Of a stretch of 64,000 nt of DNA, positions 40,286-49,466 are shown piece after piece. Numbering within the stretch: position 1 is the first letter of the stretch; every line of letters starts with the position of its first letter. Made by a program: the position numbers and the translations under genes. Below the pieces are notes generated by a model. The model made no database searches and was not told the origin of the DNA. It saw only the letters and a list, made by a program, of their open reading frames with translations. Source of the DNA: AC-32 sp963719275 (GTDB lineage: Bacteria > Actinomycetota > Thermoleophilia > Gaiellales > Gaiellaceae); the NCBI GenBank assembly GCA_963719275.1, contig CAVRBT010000010.1, positions 62,001 to 126,000 of the forward strand, in the 5' to 3' direction.

Positions 40286-42847
40286 CTATTCGTACTGGAG
40301 CGCCTGCAGCACGTTCAGCCGTGCCGCTCGCCTTGCCGGGATCACGGCCGCGAGGACGCCGACGAGGATCGCCGCGATGACGAAGTAGACGAGCTGCAGC
40401 CACGGCACCGCGAAGACCACGCCCTCGTCGCTGAGCGCCTGGGTGACGAGCGCGGCAAGGAAGACGCCAACGATAAATCCGAGCGTCGCGCCCATCAGCG
40501 ATGTGACGATGCTCTCGTAGCGGATCATCATCCGCACCTGCCGTCTCGTCATCCCGACCGCGCGCAGCATCCCGAGCTCGCGGGTGCGCTCGAAGATCGT
40601 GAGCACGAGCGTGTTGATGATCCCGACGAGGCTGACGATCACCGCCAGCGCAAGCAGCGCGTACAGCAGGTTCACGATCTTCTTGATCGGGGCGAGGAAG
40701 TTCGTCTTGAACTCTTTGCGTGTCTGCACCTTTGCGTCGGCAAAACCGGAGACGTCGTCCTCGAGCGTCGCGGTGTTCGCGTCGCTCACGCCGTCGGGCG
40801 TGTTGACCAGCACCATGAAGTCCTTCGGCCGCGCGTTGTACTTGTCGAAGAGCTGCGTCGAGACCGTCGCGTCGCCGAACGGCGAGCCGCCGTTGGGCTC
40901 CTCGTAGATCCCAAGCAGCCGAACGTTCTTGCGCTCACCGCTCGGGAACTCGAAGCTCACCGTCGAGCCGACGTGCAGGTCGTGGCTCTTGGCGAGGTCG
41001 CTGTTCGTGAAGAAGCCGTCGTTCCCCAGCTTCGACGGAACCGACGGGCCGCCGACCTTCCAGTCGATGTTGACACCCGTTCCGATGTTGGGTTCCACGC
41101 CTGAGATGTCGTGGTCGCTGCCGAGGAAATGCCCCGAGCCCTGGCGGATCGGCGTCACGTCGCTCACGCCCGGCTGACCGATCAGCGCCTTGCCCACCGC
41201 GACGTCTATCCCCGTGAACGTGTTCGTGGCCGTCACGGCGTAGTCGGCGATGAAGAGCTCGTCGACCGCGTCCTCGAACGACTTGAAGGTGCCGGCGCTG
41301 AAGATGGCCACGAAGGTGACGAGCGCGAGGCCGATCATCAGCGCGGAGGCCGTGGACGCGGTGCGCGAGGGGTTCCGGGTCGCGTTGTCGCGCGCGAGGA
41401 TCCCCGGCGCGCCGCCGATCGACCGTGCCGGCGCGCCGAGCACCGCCGCAAGCGGACGCACGACGCGCGCGGCGTTCATCGAGACGCCGAAGAAGAGCAG
41501 GATCACGCCGACGCCGAGCATCAGCAGGCGCGGGCCGGTTGCGATCCCGCTGCCGAGCGTGCCGAACGAGACCAGCGCGACCGCGATCGCCAGCACGACG
41601 AGCGCCGTGACGGGCCCGTACTTCGCGAAGCGCGAAACCGGCAGCACCGAGCCCTCGCGCACCGCCGCGATCGGCGGCACGCGCGTCGCGCGTCGAGCCG
41701 GGCGAATGCTGGCGATGAGCGTGACGATCGTGCCCACGAGCAGCGAGACGATCACCGTCCGCGTCGCAAAGACGGTCTGGCCCTGCGGCAGGTCGATCCC
41801 GAAGGTGACGAACAACCCGTTCAGCCCTTTCGCCAGGGCGAGGCCGAGGAAGAGCCCGATCACCGAGCCGATCACGCCGATGACAAAGGCCTCGATGATC
41901 ACCGACCACATCACCTGCCGGCGCGAGGCGCCGAGCGTCCGCAGCGTCGCGAACTCGCGCATTCGCTGAGCGATCGTGATCGAGAGCGTGTTCGCGATCA
42001 CGAAGGCGCCGACGAAGAGCGCGATCCCGGCGAACGCGAGCAGGATGTACTGCAGGAAGGCGATGTCGAAGCCCTTCTTGTCCTCCTTCACCTGCGCGTT
42101 CGTGTCGCGCGCCACGGCCGTCGGCGGCAGCAGCGGCTGGATCTCGGAGATCAGCTTCTCGGGCGAGACTCCCGACTTCGACTGGATGCGGACGATGTCG
42201 AGCTGACCCTGCTTCGCGAAGAATTTCTGTGCCGTCGGTAGGTCGAACAGTGCGAAGGTGGCGCCGCCGATGGAGCCGACGCCGGTGAGCTCGGCGATTC
42301 CCGAGACGCGAAAGGTGCGCTGCGGCCCGACTGCCTGAATCCGGATCGGGTCACCGACCGCGAAGCCCTCGTTCGCGGCAGATGCCTTGTCGATTGCCAC
42401 CTGGTCCGGGCCCTTCGGCCAGGAGCCGGCGGTGAGCTGGGTCGGGTTGAACTGCTGGTCGCGCGGGTCGACCGAAAAGCCGAGCGACGGCGCGCCGCCG
42501 GTGTCGACCACCTTGCCGTCCTTGTCGATCAGCTTGACGTTGTCGCTCTGGACTGCGCCGGCGGCGGCTTCCACGTCGGGCAGCGCCCGGACTTCTTTGA
42601 GAACGCTCTGCGGGAAGGTCGGCGTCTCGACGCCGTTGCCGTTCGTGTTCTTGAACGCAGCTTCCCCGCTGATCACCACGTCCGCGTTCTTGTACGAGTT
42701 CGTGACGATCGTGTTGAAGCCGTTGTTGATCGTGTCCGTGAGGATGTAGGTGCCGCTGATCATCGCGACGCCGAGGACGATCGCGATGGCCGTCAGCAGC
42801 GCCCGGACCTTGCGGCCCGCGATGCCCTTCAGCGCGACGGTCAGCAT
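40286..42847 (-). CDS. ABC transporter permease, MacB/FtsX family
   Basis: 853 aa. N-terminal helix (VRALLTAIAIVLGVAMISGTYILTDTI), a large extracytoplasmic MacB-PCD-like domain, an FtsX core of three helices (about 260-400), then a second extracytoplasmic domain and FtsX core: a duplicated ten-helix layout typical of actinobacterial two-module exporters. Works with the ATPase whose stop overlaps its ATG (TGATG). Probably exports or releases an envelope substrate such as a lipid or lipoprotein; the substrate is not known. Confidence 0.9.
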   Translation of the reverse strand: MLTVALKGIAGRKVRALLTAIAIVLGVAMISGTYILTDTINNGFNTIVTNSYKNADVVISGEAAFKNTNGNGVETPTFPQSVLKEVRALPDVEAAAGAVQSDNVKLIDKDGKVVDTGGAPSLGFSVDPRDQQFNPTQLTAGSWPKGPDQVAIDKASAANEGFAVGDPIRIQAVGPQRTFRVSGIAELTGVGSIGGATFALFDLPTAQKFFAKQGQLDIVRIQSKSGVSPEKLISEIQPLLPPTAVARDTNAQVKEDKKGFDIAFLQYILLAFAGIALFVGAFVIANTLSITIAQRMREFATLRTLGASRRQVMWSVIIEAFVIGVIGSVIGLFLGLALAKGLNGLFVTFGIDLPQGQTVFATRTVIVSLLVGTIVTLIASIRPARRATRVPPIAAVREGSVLPVSRFAKYGPVTALVVLAIAVALVSFGTLGSGIATGPRLLMLGVGVILLFFGVSMNAARVVRPLAAVLGAPARSIGGAPGILARDNATRNPSRTASTASALMIGLALVTFVAIFSAGTFKSFEDAVDELFIADYAVTATNTFTGIDVAVGKALIGQPGVSDVTPIRQGSGHFLGSDHDISGVEPNIGTGVNIDWKVGGPSVPSKLGNDGFFTNSDLAKSHDLHVGSTVSFEFPSGERKNVRLLGIYEEPNGGSPFGDATVSTQLFDKYNARPKDFMVLVNTPDGVSDANTATLEDDVSGFADAKVQTRKEFKTNFLAPIKKIVNLLYALLALAVIVSLVGIINTLVLTIFERTRELGMLRAVGMTRRQVRMMIRYESIVTSLMGATLGFIVGVFLAALVTQALSDEGVVFAVPWLQLVYFVIAAILVGVLAAVIPARRAARLNVLQALQYE

Positions 42848-43620
42848 CAGCTAGCGGCGAGCTCGTCCATGGCCGCGATCACGGCGCTCGGCTCGGAGCG
42901 CGGCATGTCGCGGACGATCAGCCCGTCCGCGAGGAAGAGGATTCGGTCGGCGATCGCCGCCGCGCGCGGGTCATGCGTGACCATCACGCTCGTCTGGTTC
43001 AGCTCCTCGACGGAGCTCCGCAGCAGCTCGAGGATCTCGCCTCCGGTCTTCGAGTCGAGGTTCCCCGTCGGCTCGTCGGCGAAGACAACCGTCGGCCTGG
43101 AGACCAACGCTCGGGCGATTGCTACCCGCTGTTGCTGACCGCCCGAGAGCTCGGCGGGGCGGTGCTCGCGGCGGTCGTCGAGGCCGACCTTCTTCAGCAG
43201 CTCCTCACGCCACTCGCGCTCCGGCTTCTCACCGGCGATCGTGAGCGGGAGGACGACGTTCTCCTCCGCTGTCAGCATGGGGAGCAGGTTGAAGAACTGG
43301 AAGACGAACCCGATGTGCTTGCGGCGGATCTTCGTGATCTCGGTGTCGTTGAGGTCGCCGAGCTTGGTGCCGGCGATCCAGACGGAGCCCCCGGTCGGCC
43401 GGTCGAGCGCGGCCATGATGTGCATCAGCGTCGACTTGCCGGAGCCCGACGGCCCCATGACGGCCGTCAGCTTGCCCTGCTCGACCTCCAGCGAGACGCC
43501 GCGCAGAGCGTCAACAGCGGTATCCCCTTCGCCGTAGCGACGGGTGATGTCCTGTGCCGCGACGACGGCGCTCGGGGCGCGCTCGGCGACGTCCGCGGCG
43601 GGCACGGCGGCGGCTTCCAT
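42847..43620 (-). CDS. ABC transporter ATP-binding protein, LolD/MacB type
   Basis: 257 aa. Walker A GPSGSGKST, Q-loop FQFFNLLP, signature LSGGQQQR, Walker B VVFADEPTGNLDS, H-loop THD. The sequence is typical of the LolD/MacB/SalX group that energises FtsX permeases. AGGGGG before the ATG (9 nt) and a promoter with a palindrome lie upstream. Confidence 0.94.
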   Translation of the reverse strand: MEAAAVPAADVAERAPSAVVAAQDITRRYGEGDTAVDALRGVSLEVEQGKLTAVMGPSGSGKSTLMHIMAALDRPTGGSVWIAGTKLGDLNDTEITKIRRKHIGFVFQFFNLLPMLTAEENVVLPLTIAGEKPEREWREELLKKVGLDDRREHRPAELSGGQQQRVAIARALVSRPTVVFADEPTGNLDSKTGGEILELLRSSVEELNQTSVMVTHDPRAAAIADRILFLADGLIVRDMPRSEPSAVIAAMDELAAS

Positions 43621-43646
43621 TCAATTCCCCCTCGGTCTCGGAACCC

Positions 43647-43686
43647 GGTTTGAAACCAGTCTTACACCTACGGTAGCGAGGAACAA
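43647..43686 (-). promoter_or_regulatory. Promoter and palindromic operator of the ABC operon
   Basis: Minus strand TTGTTC (43681-43686), 16 nt, TAAGACT (43658-43664), immediately followed by the perfect palindrome GGTTTGAAACC (43647-43657) at the expected transcription start. Confidence 0.5.
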
Positions 43687-43716
43687 CCGCGGCAGACAAT
43701 CGGATACCGTCTTCCC

Positions 43717-44877
43717 GTGAGCACGGTGGCTCTGGACGTCGCGGCGGTGCGGGCTCGGTTCTCGGCCCTCTCGCGCGAGCTGGTCTTCTTCGACGGGCCG
43801 GGCGGCTCGCAGGTTCCTGACGAGGTCATCGAGGCAATCGCGAAGTACCTGCGCGAGTCGAACGCGAACGTCAGCGGCCCATACGAGACCAGCCGTCGGA
43901 CCGAGGCGCTCGTGGAGGAGTCGCGGCGGGTGGGGGCCGGTTTCCTCGGCTGCACGCCGGAGGAGGTCGTCTTCGGGGCGAACATGACGACGCTGAACTT
44001 CGCGCTTACGAGGACCGTCGGCAGGACGCTGGAGGCCGGCGACGAGATCGTCGTGACGCAGCTCGACCACGACGGCAACGTCTCGCCTTGGCTGGAGCTC
44101 GCGCGCGACCTCGACATTGTCGTGCGCTTCGCGGAGATCCGAGACGACACGACCCTCGACTTCGACTCGCTCGCCTCGCAGCTCTCCGAGCGGACGCGGG
44201 TCGTCGCGTTCCCGTGGGCCTCGAACGCCGTCGGCACGTTGGTTGACGTGGCGCGGGTCGCCGAGCTGGCGCACGAGGCCGGCGCACTGGCGTGGGTCGA
44301 CGCCGTGCACTACGCACCGCACGGCCCGATCGACGTCGCGGCCGCGGGCGTGGACGTCCTGCTCTGCTCGCCGTACAAGTTCTTCGGGCCGCACCTCGGA
44401 GTCGCCTTCGCGCGCAGCGAACTGCTTCAGCGCTGGCGGCCGTACAAGGTGCGCCCTGCCGCCGACGAGCCGCTCGGCCACCGCTTCGAGACCGGCACCC
44501 TCCCCCACGAGCTGCTCGCGGGGTTCGTCGCGGCCGTGCGCTACATCGATTCGATCGGCATCGACGCGATCCTCGCCCACGAGCGCGAGCTCGGCGAGCG
44601 CTTCTTCGACGGATTGCCGGAGAACGTCCGCCTCTACGGGCTACCGACGATGGAGGGCCGAGTACCGACCTTCTGCTTCGACGTCGACGGCCTCAGCGCC
44701 GAGGACGCCGCGACACGCCTGGGGGACCGGAACCTCGCCGTCTGGCACGGCAACTACTACGCGGTCGAGGTGATGAAGCGCCTCGGGCTCCCGGACGGCG
44801 CCGTCCGGGCGGGATTCCTCCACTACAACACCGCCGACGAGGTCGACAGGCTGCTCGCCGCGCTGGCCGCGCTCTAG
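43717..44877 (+). CDS. Cysteine desulfurase-like class V aminotransferase
   Basis: 386 aa. Fold-type I PLP enzyme: FDGPGGSQVPDEVIEAI at the N-terminus, NMTTLNFALTR, VTQLDHDGNVSPW, the PLP Asp/His in WVDAVHYAPHG and Schiff-base Lys in CSPYKFFGPH (about 222). Such 'cysteine desulfurase-like' proteins cleave Cys or a related C-S bond; function not settled. Leaderless pattern TACCGT, 6 nt, GTG. The stop shares CTAG with the opposing gene. Confidence 0.85.
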   Translation: MSTVALDVAAVRARFSALSRELVFFDGPGGSQVPDEVIEAIAKYLRESNANVSGPYETSRRTEALVEESRRVGAGFLGCTPEEVVFGANMTTLNFALTRTVGRTLEAGDEIVVTQLDHDGNVSPWLELARDLDIVVRFAEIRDDTTLDFDSLASQLSERTRVVAFPWASNAVGTLVDVARVAELAHEAGALAWVDAVHYAPHGPIDVAAAGVDVLLCSPYKFFGPHLGVAFARSELLQRWRPYKVRPAADEPLGHRFETGTLPHELLAGFVAAVRYIDSIGIDAILAHERELGERFFDGLPENVRLYGLPTMEGRVPTFCFDVDGLSAEDAATRLGDRNLAVWHGNYYAVEVMKRLGLPDGAVRAGFLHYNTADEVDRLLAALAAL

Positions 44878-45272
44878 AGAGCCGCGAGGACGCCGAGCAC
44901 GGCGTGCCCGGCCGGGCCGAGAAGCTCCGCGAGTCGCTGCAATGACTGCACGGCTGCGAGGCCGCCGCCGGCCAGAGCGCCCGCGTCGTGCAGAACTTCG
45001 GCCAGCCGCCCAAGGCGGTTGCCAATCCGGCCCTCGTCCGGCTCGGGGCTCTCGGCCTCGGCTGCGGCCCCGGCGAGCTCCCGGTCGGCTTCCTCGCGGT
45101 ACTCCGGAGAGAGCTCGAGTCGCGACAACTCCTCCGCCAGCTGCGAGAGCTCGCCTCGCACCTCCATGATCCGCGGTCCGCTCGACGAGCTGAACCCGCC
45201 GTGGACGACCATGTCGCCTCCGACGTTCTGGATCGTCGTGGCCTCCTGGTCGCGGATGTTGAAGGTGGTCAT
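44874..45272 (-). CDS. Hypothetical soluble protein with N-terminal NVGGD motif
   Basis: 132 aa. Begins MTTFNIRDQEATTIQNVGGD, followed by VVHGGFSSSS, then a helical region (MEVRGELSQLAEELSRLELS). The TTIQNVGGD core repeats in its upstream partner (ETINNVGGDQNI). ATGA overlap couples the two genes. No family recognised. Confidence 0.7.
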   Translation of the reverse strand: MTTFNIRDQEATTIQNVGGDMVVHGGFSSSSGPRIMEVRGELSQLAEELSRLELSPEYREEADRELAGAAAEAESPEPDEGRIGNRLGRLAEVLHDAGALAGGGLAAVQSLQRLAELLGPAGHAVLGVLAAL

Positions 45273-45667
45273 CCGGCACCTGCCGAGCGGCCGAAGAGAC
45301 GCAGCGCCAGGCGGGGCGCCACTACCCCCACGAAGATCAGGCCGAGCCCGACCTTCCAGGGCCCGGAGACGTAGTCCGTGTAGGGCCCGGAGAGCGTGTG
45401 CGCCTGCTGCGCTCCGAGCACGTTGTCGACCGTCGCCCAGGCCGTGAGCCCGAGCAGGAGCACGCCGGTCCAGAAGAGCAGCAGCCCCAGAGCCGCGGCC
45501 GCACGCTCGGCGGGCGTCAGCGAACCCGTCGTTCCGCTCGGGAGGACGATCGACCTCCCGGGCAGGAAGATGTTCTGGTCGCCGCCGACGTTGTTGATGG
45601 TCTCGGCGTGCTGGTCGTCGAGCTCGAACCGAGACCCCACGTCGCTTCTGTGCCCAGTTGTGCTCAT
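45269..45667 (-). CDS. Membrane protein with NVGGDQNI motif
   Basis: 132 aa. ELDDQHAETINNVGGDQNIF near residue 16, a Thr/Ser linker, then two predicted membrane helices (LGLLLFWTGVLLLGLTAWATV and VGLGLIFVGVVAPRLAL). Beta-strand motifs of the form xxIxNVxGDQ are found next to signalling or immunity domains in other bacteria, often with unknown role. Together with the soluble partner it looks like a two-component cell-surface or defence-type pair; this is speculative. Confidence 0.7.
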   Translation of the reverse strand: MSTTGHRSDVGSRFELDDQHAETINNVGGDQNIFLPGRSIVLPSGTTGSLTPAERAAAALGLLLFWTGVLLLGLTAWATVDNVLGAQQAHTLSGPYTDYVSGPWKVGLGLIFVGVVAPRLALRLFGRSAGAG

Positions 45668-45767
45668 GCACGCAAGACGTGCAGCCTCGCGCGTCTCTTC
45701 CTGATTTCCCAGCGGATATCTCGGCGCCTACGCGACGGGCTGCCGGGCTCGTAAGCTGCGCGTCATC

Positions 45768-46736
45768 GTGAAGCTGCTCGTTCTCGGGGGGACGAAGTTC
45801 CTCGGCCGCGCCGCGGTCGAGGCCGCGCTCGCGCGCGGGCACGAGGTCACGCTCTTCAACCGCGGCGAGACAAACCCGGAGCTTTTCCCGGAGGCGGAGA
45901 AGCTGCGCGGCGACCGCACCGGTGACCTGAGCGCACTCGAGGGCCGCGAGTGGGACGCCGTGCTCGACCCGTCCGGCTACCTGCCGGCGGTCGTCCGCGC
46001 ATCGGCCAAGGCGCTCAGCGACCACGCCGGCCACTACCTCTTCATCTCGAGCGTCTCCGCCTACGCGAGTCTCGCGGGTCCGAATGAGGAGGACAGCCCG
46101 CTCGCGGAGCTCGGCGACATGCCCGAGGACCGGATGCTCGAGGACTACTCGAACTACGGCCCGCTGAAGGTCTTGTGCGAGCGCGCGGTCGCGGAGGCGT
46201 TCGGCGATCGCGGCGCGATCGTGCGGCCCGGGCTGATCGTCGGCGCGCACGACCAGACGGGCCGCTTCACCTACTGGCCCCACCGTGTCGCGCGCGGCGG
46301 AGAGGTGCTCGCGCCCGCGCCGCCGGATCGGGCGGTCCAGTTCATCGACGTGCGCGACCTCGGCCCGTGGCTCGTCGACCTCTCCGAGCGGCAAGCCCCC
46401 GGCACGTACAACGCGACGCATCCCGGCCGCAGCTGGGGAGAGGTGCTGGAGACGTGCCGAGAGGTCGCGGACAGCGAGGCGACCTTCAGGTGGGTGCCGG
46501 ACACCTTCCTCGTCGAGCACGAAGTCGGCGAGTGGATGGAGCTGCCGATGTGGATCCAGTCGTCCGACGAGGCGGGGATTCACGAGGCGGACGTCTCGCG
46601 TGCGCTCGCGGCCGGGCTGACGTTCCGGCCGCTCGCGGAGACCGTGCGCGACACCCTCGACCTCGCCGGCACGACCACGGAAGCCGGCCTCACTCCGAAG
46701 CGCGAGGCCGAGCTGCTCGCCGCGGCTCAGTCGTAG
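45768..46736 (+). CDS. NAD-dependent epimerase/dehydratase-family protein
   Basis: 322 aa. Extended-SDR with N-terminal VLGGTKFLGRAAVEAAL, DRTGDL, ISSVSAYAS, YGPLKVLCERAV (YxxxK form YGPLK) and a RPGLIVG substrate loop: the atypical-SDR 'reductase' pattern. GTG 45768 follows TAAGCT at 10 nt. Overlaps the opposing SIS gene by 10 nt. Substrate unknown. Confidence 0.88.
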   Translation: MKLLVLGGTKFLGRAAVEAALARGHEVTLFNRGETNPELFPEAEKLRGDRTGDLSALEGREWDAVLDPSGYLPAVVRASAKALSDHAGHYLFISSVSAYASLAGPNEEDSPLAELGDMPEDRMLEDYSNYGPLKVLCERAVAEAFGDRGAIVRPGLIVGAHDQTGRFTYWPHRVARGGEVLAPAPPDRAVQFIDVRDLGPWLVDLSERQAPGTYNATHPGRSWGEVLETCREVADSEATFRWVPDTFLVEHEVGEWMELPMWIQSSDEAGIHEADVSRALAAGLTFRPLAETVRDTLDLAGTTTEAGLTPKREAELLAAAQS

Positions 46737-47569
46737 GCGGCGGCCGCGCGCTCCCAGCGCGGGTCGTCGCGGCGGATCTTGTCGGGGTCGACGCCGCGCG
46801 CATCGGCGAGGTCGAGCGTCAGCTGCTGGAACTGCACGATGTCGACGACCGGGTGCGTCGTCGGGACGAGCGTCGTGTCGCAGCCGATCTCGCGGAGCGC
46901 CGCCGCCGCGCCCGCCGCCCGCTCGGCCGCCCGGCCGTCGCCCTCCAGCACGAACGCGCGCACGGTCTCGTCCACCGCCGCAAGGTGCCCGTGCAGGAGC
47001 TGCTCGGTGTGGTGCGCCTCGGCGGCGACGTAGGCGCCCTCGCGCAGCTTCAGCACTGCCTCCTGCGCGGTCGGCCAGTCGCCCCCGGCCCCGGCGACGA
47101 GGAAGCGCTCGTGCTCGCTCACCGGGAGCCGCTGTTCCAGCGCGCGCTCCACGAGGCCCGGCAGCGCACTCACATCCTCGCCGTGGAGCGCCCGCATCGT
47201 CGCCACCGCGCACGTGTAGCTCGCGGTGTGGCACCAGCTCGGCTCGACCTCCGGCGTGGCGAGAACGACCTCGTCCGCCACCCCGGCGAGCGGGCTCTCC
47301 GCCTTCCCCGTGACGAGCCACACCGGCCCGTCGAACGCGCGCGCGGCCTCCAGCGCGAGCGTCGTCTCGCCCTCGTGGCTGACGACGACGAGCAGATCCG
47401 CCTGGCGCGGTCGCAGGACGAGCTCGAGCGCCTGCTCCGCCCAGCCGGCCGTCTGCGCGGCGTGGAACGAGGTGCCGCAGCCGGTGTGCAGCACGCGGCC
47501 CTCGGGGAGCCGGCGGTCGGTTGGCACCTGCCGCAGCCATTGCGGCTGCGCCGCGATCGCCCGTCTCAT
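46727..47569 (-). CDS. SIS-domain sugar isomerase-like protein
   Basis: 280 aa. Two SIS domains in the GlmS/AgaS style: GRVLHTGCGTSFHAAQTAGW with the Ser/Thr phosphate loop, VVSHEGETTLALEAARAF, then GAGGDWPTAQEAVLKLREGAYVAAEAHHTEQLLHG. No glutaminase domain. It likely isomerises or deaminates an amino-sugar phosphate. ATG 47569 chosen; GTG 47584 is in frame. Confidence 0.85.
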   Translation of the reverse strand: MRRAIAAQPQWLRQVPTDRRLPEGRVLHTGCGTSFHAAQTAGWAEQALELVLRPRQADLLVVVSHEGETTLALEAARAFDGPVWLVTGKAESPLAGVADEVVLATPEVEPSWCHTASYTCAVATMRALHGEDVSALPGLVERALEQRLPVSEHERFLVAGAGGDWPTAQEAVLKLREGAYVAAEAHHTEQLLHGHLAAVDETVRAFVLEGDGRAAERAAGAAAALREIGCDTTLVPTTHPVVDIVQFQQLTLDLADARGVDPDKIRRDDPRWERAAAAYD

Positions 47570-47728
47570 CCCCTCGCCGGCCACGGGCGCAGCATCTCGT
47601 ACCGGCGCGGGTCGTGCGGCTATTCGTCCTCCCCGGTGTACGTCGGTCGTGATGAATACGAGTACGGGCGTAGTCGGTTTGGGCGATCGAGAAACGCGGG
47701 CGCCAGCCGCACCGTTAGCCTTCCGCCG

Positions 47729-48109
47729 ATGTTCGTGCACAGCGAGCGCGTCCGCTTCCGAGACCTGGATGCGATGGGGCATGTCAACAACGCGGTCTTC
47801 TTGACCTACATTGAGTCCGCCCGCGTCGCGTTCCTGCAGCACCTCGGCGCGGCGGCCACCCTCGAAGACATGTCCATCATCGTCGCCCGCATCGAGATCG
47901 ACTTCCGCGCCCCCGTCGGCTTCGGCGACGAGGTCGACATCTCGGTTCGCACGAGCCACTTCGGCGGGAAGAGCTTCGACCTCGACTACGAGCTACGAGT
48001 CGAGGACCTGGTCGTGGCAGAGGCGAAGAGCGTCCTCGTGGCCTACGACTACGGCAAAGGCGAGGCGGTCGAGCTTCCGGACGAGTGGCGGGAGAAGCTG
48101 GCCGCATGA
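47729..48109 (+). CDS. Acyl-CoA thioesterase, 4-hydroxybenzoyl-CoA type
   Basis: 126 aa hot-dog fold: RVRFRDLDAMGHVNNAVFLTYIESAR with the catalytic Asp, and DFRAPVGFGDEVDISVRTSHFGGKSF. Hydrolyses acyl-CoA esters. TAGCCT, 7 nt, ATG (leaderless pattern). The 159-bp divergent gap upstream holds no other recognisable element. Confidence 0.9.
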   Translation: MFVHSERVRFRDLDAMGHVNNAVFLTYIESARVAFLQHLGAAATLEDMSIIVARIEIDFRAPVGFGDEVDISVRTSHFGGKSFDLDYELRVEDLVVAEAKSVLVAYDYGKGEAVELPDEWREKLAA

Positions 48110-48197
48110 GAACGCTACGCGTCTGGCAAGAACCCCAACCCGTGGCCGAGTACCCACCGCATGCAGCCCATTCACGCTCGGAGCAGAAGGCGTGAGC

Positions 48198-49466
48198 GTG
48201 TTCGAGCGCCATACCCTGGACAACGGCCTACGGGTGCTCACCGCGAACATGCCGCAGGTGCAGTCGGTCACCTGCATGATCATGCTCGCCGCCGGTTCGC
48301 GCTACGAGACCCCGGACACGAACGGAATCGCGCACTTCGCTGAGCACATGTTCTTCAAGGGCACCGAGCGGCGGCCGACAGCACGCGACATCGGGATGGA
48401 GGTCGACGGCCTCGGCGGCGAGTTCAACGCGTTCACCAGCAAGGAGTACACCGGCTACTACGTCAAGTGCGCGGCCGACTACAGCGACCGGGCGCTCGAC
48501 GTGCTCGTCGACATGCTGCGCAACTCGAAGTTCGACCCCGAGGAGATCGAGCGCGAGAAGGGCGTGATCGTCGAGGAGATGAACATGTACTACGACACGC
48601 CCCGCGACTTCATCGGCGGCGTGTACGAGGAGCTGCTGTACGGAGAGCAGCCGCTCGGCTGGGACATCATCGGCAAGAAGGAGACGGTGCGCGCGGCTAC
48701 GCGCGACACGTTCCTCGGCTACGTCGACCGCTGGTACAAGCCGGAGCGGATGGTCGTCGGCCTCGGCGGTCGCCTCGACGGCGACCCGCTCGAGACGGTC
48801 GAGCGCCTGCTCGGCGATCTCCAGCCGCAGGAGACCGGCGCCCCGGCGCCGATCGAGCTGAACGGCGCCGGCGGCGCGCGCGTGAAGATCCATCAGAAGG
48901 AGTCCGACCAGGCGCACCTCTGCCTCGGTGTCCGCAGCTACCCGCTCGGCCACCCCGACCGCTACACGGTGCAGATGCTGACGACCGTGCTCGGCACCGG
49001 GATGTCGTCACGACTCTTCACCGAGGTGCGCGAGCGGCGCGGACTCGCCTACTACGTCTTTGCGCACAACCAGAGCTACACCGACGCCGGCTCGCTCTAC
49101 TCGCAGGCGGGCGTGGACATAGCCCGCGCCGACGAGGCGGTGGAGACGATCGGCCGCGAGTTCCGCCGGATCGCGCAGGAGCCGGTCCCGGAGGAGGAGC
49201 TCGAAAAGGCGCGCGCGCTTGCGAAAGGACGCTTCGTGCTGCGGCTCGAGAACCCGCAAGGGATGACGCTGTTCGGGCTCAGCCGCGAGGTGCTCGAGGG
49301 GAAGGCCGTCGAGCCGGATGAGATCCTGGCCGGCCTCGACGCCGTCACCGCCGAGGACGTGCACCGGGTCGCGCAGGAGGTGATCGGCTCGAACGGGCTC
49401 AACCTCGCCCTGATCGGGCCCTTCGAGGACTCGGCGCGCTTCGAAGAGCTGCTCGCCGCCGGCTAG
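48198..49466 (+). CDS. M16-family zinc metallopeptidase
   Basis: 422 aa. Inverted zinc motif HFAEH (HxxEH) with the downstream Glu in EREKGVIVEEMNMYYD, then an inactive second half (QMLTTVLGTGMSSRLFTEVRERRGLAY). Cytosolic pitrilysin/mitochondrial-processing-peptidase-like. GTG 48198 has AGAAGG 7 nt upstream; GTG 48192 is too close. Stop on shared CTAG (49463-49466). Confidence 0.92.
   Translation: MFERHTLDNGLRVLTANMPQVQSVTCMIMLAAGSRYETPDTNGIAHFAEHMFFKGTERRPTARDIGMEVDGLGGEFNAFTSKEYTGYYVKCAADYSDRALDVLVDMLRNSKFDPEEIEREKGVIVEEMNMYYDTPRDFIGGVYEELLYGEQPLGWDIIGKKETVRAATRDTFLGYVDRWYKPERMVVGLGGRLDGDPLETVERLLGDLQPQETGAPAPIELNGAGGARVKIHQKESDQAHLCLGVRSYPLGHPDRYTVQMLTTVLGTGMSSRLFTEVRERRGLAYYVFAHNQSYTDAGSLYSQAGVDIARADEAVETIGREFRRIAQEPVPEEELEKARALAKGRFVLRLENPQGMTLFGLSREVLEGKAVEPDEILAGLDAVTAEDVHRVAQEVIGSNGLNLALIGPFEDSARFEELLAAG

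Noticed and set aside
44874..47540. Minus-strand 888-codon frame
   Set aside because: High-GC shadow across three genes (aminotransferase partner region, epimerase and SIS genes); Arg/Ala/Gly-rich outside the true 3' part.
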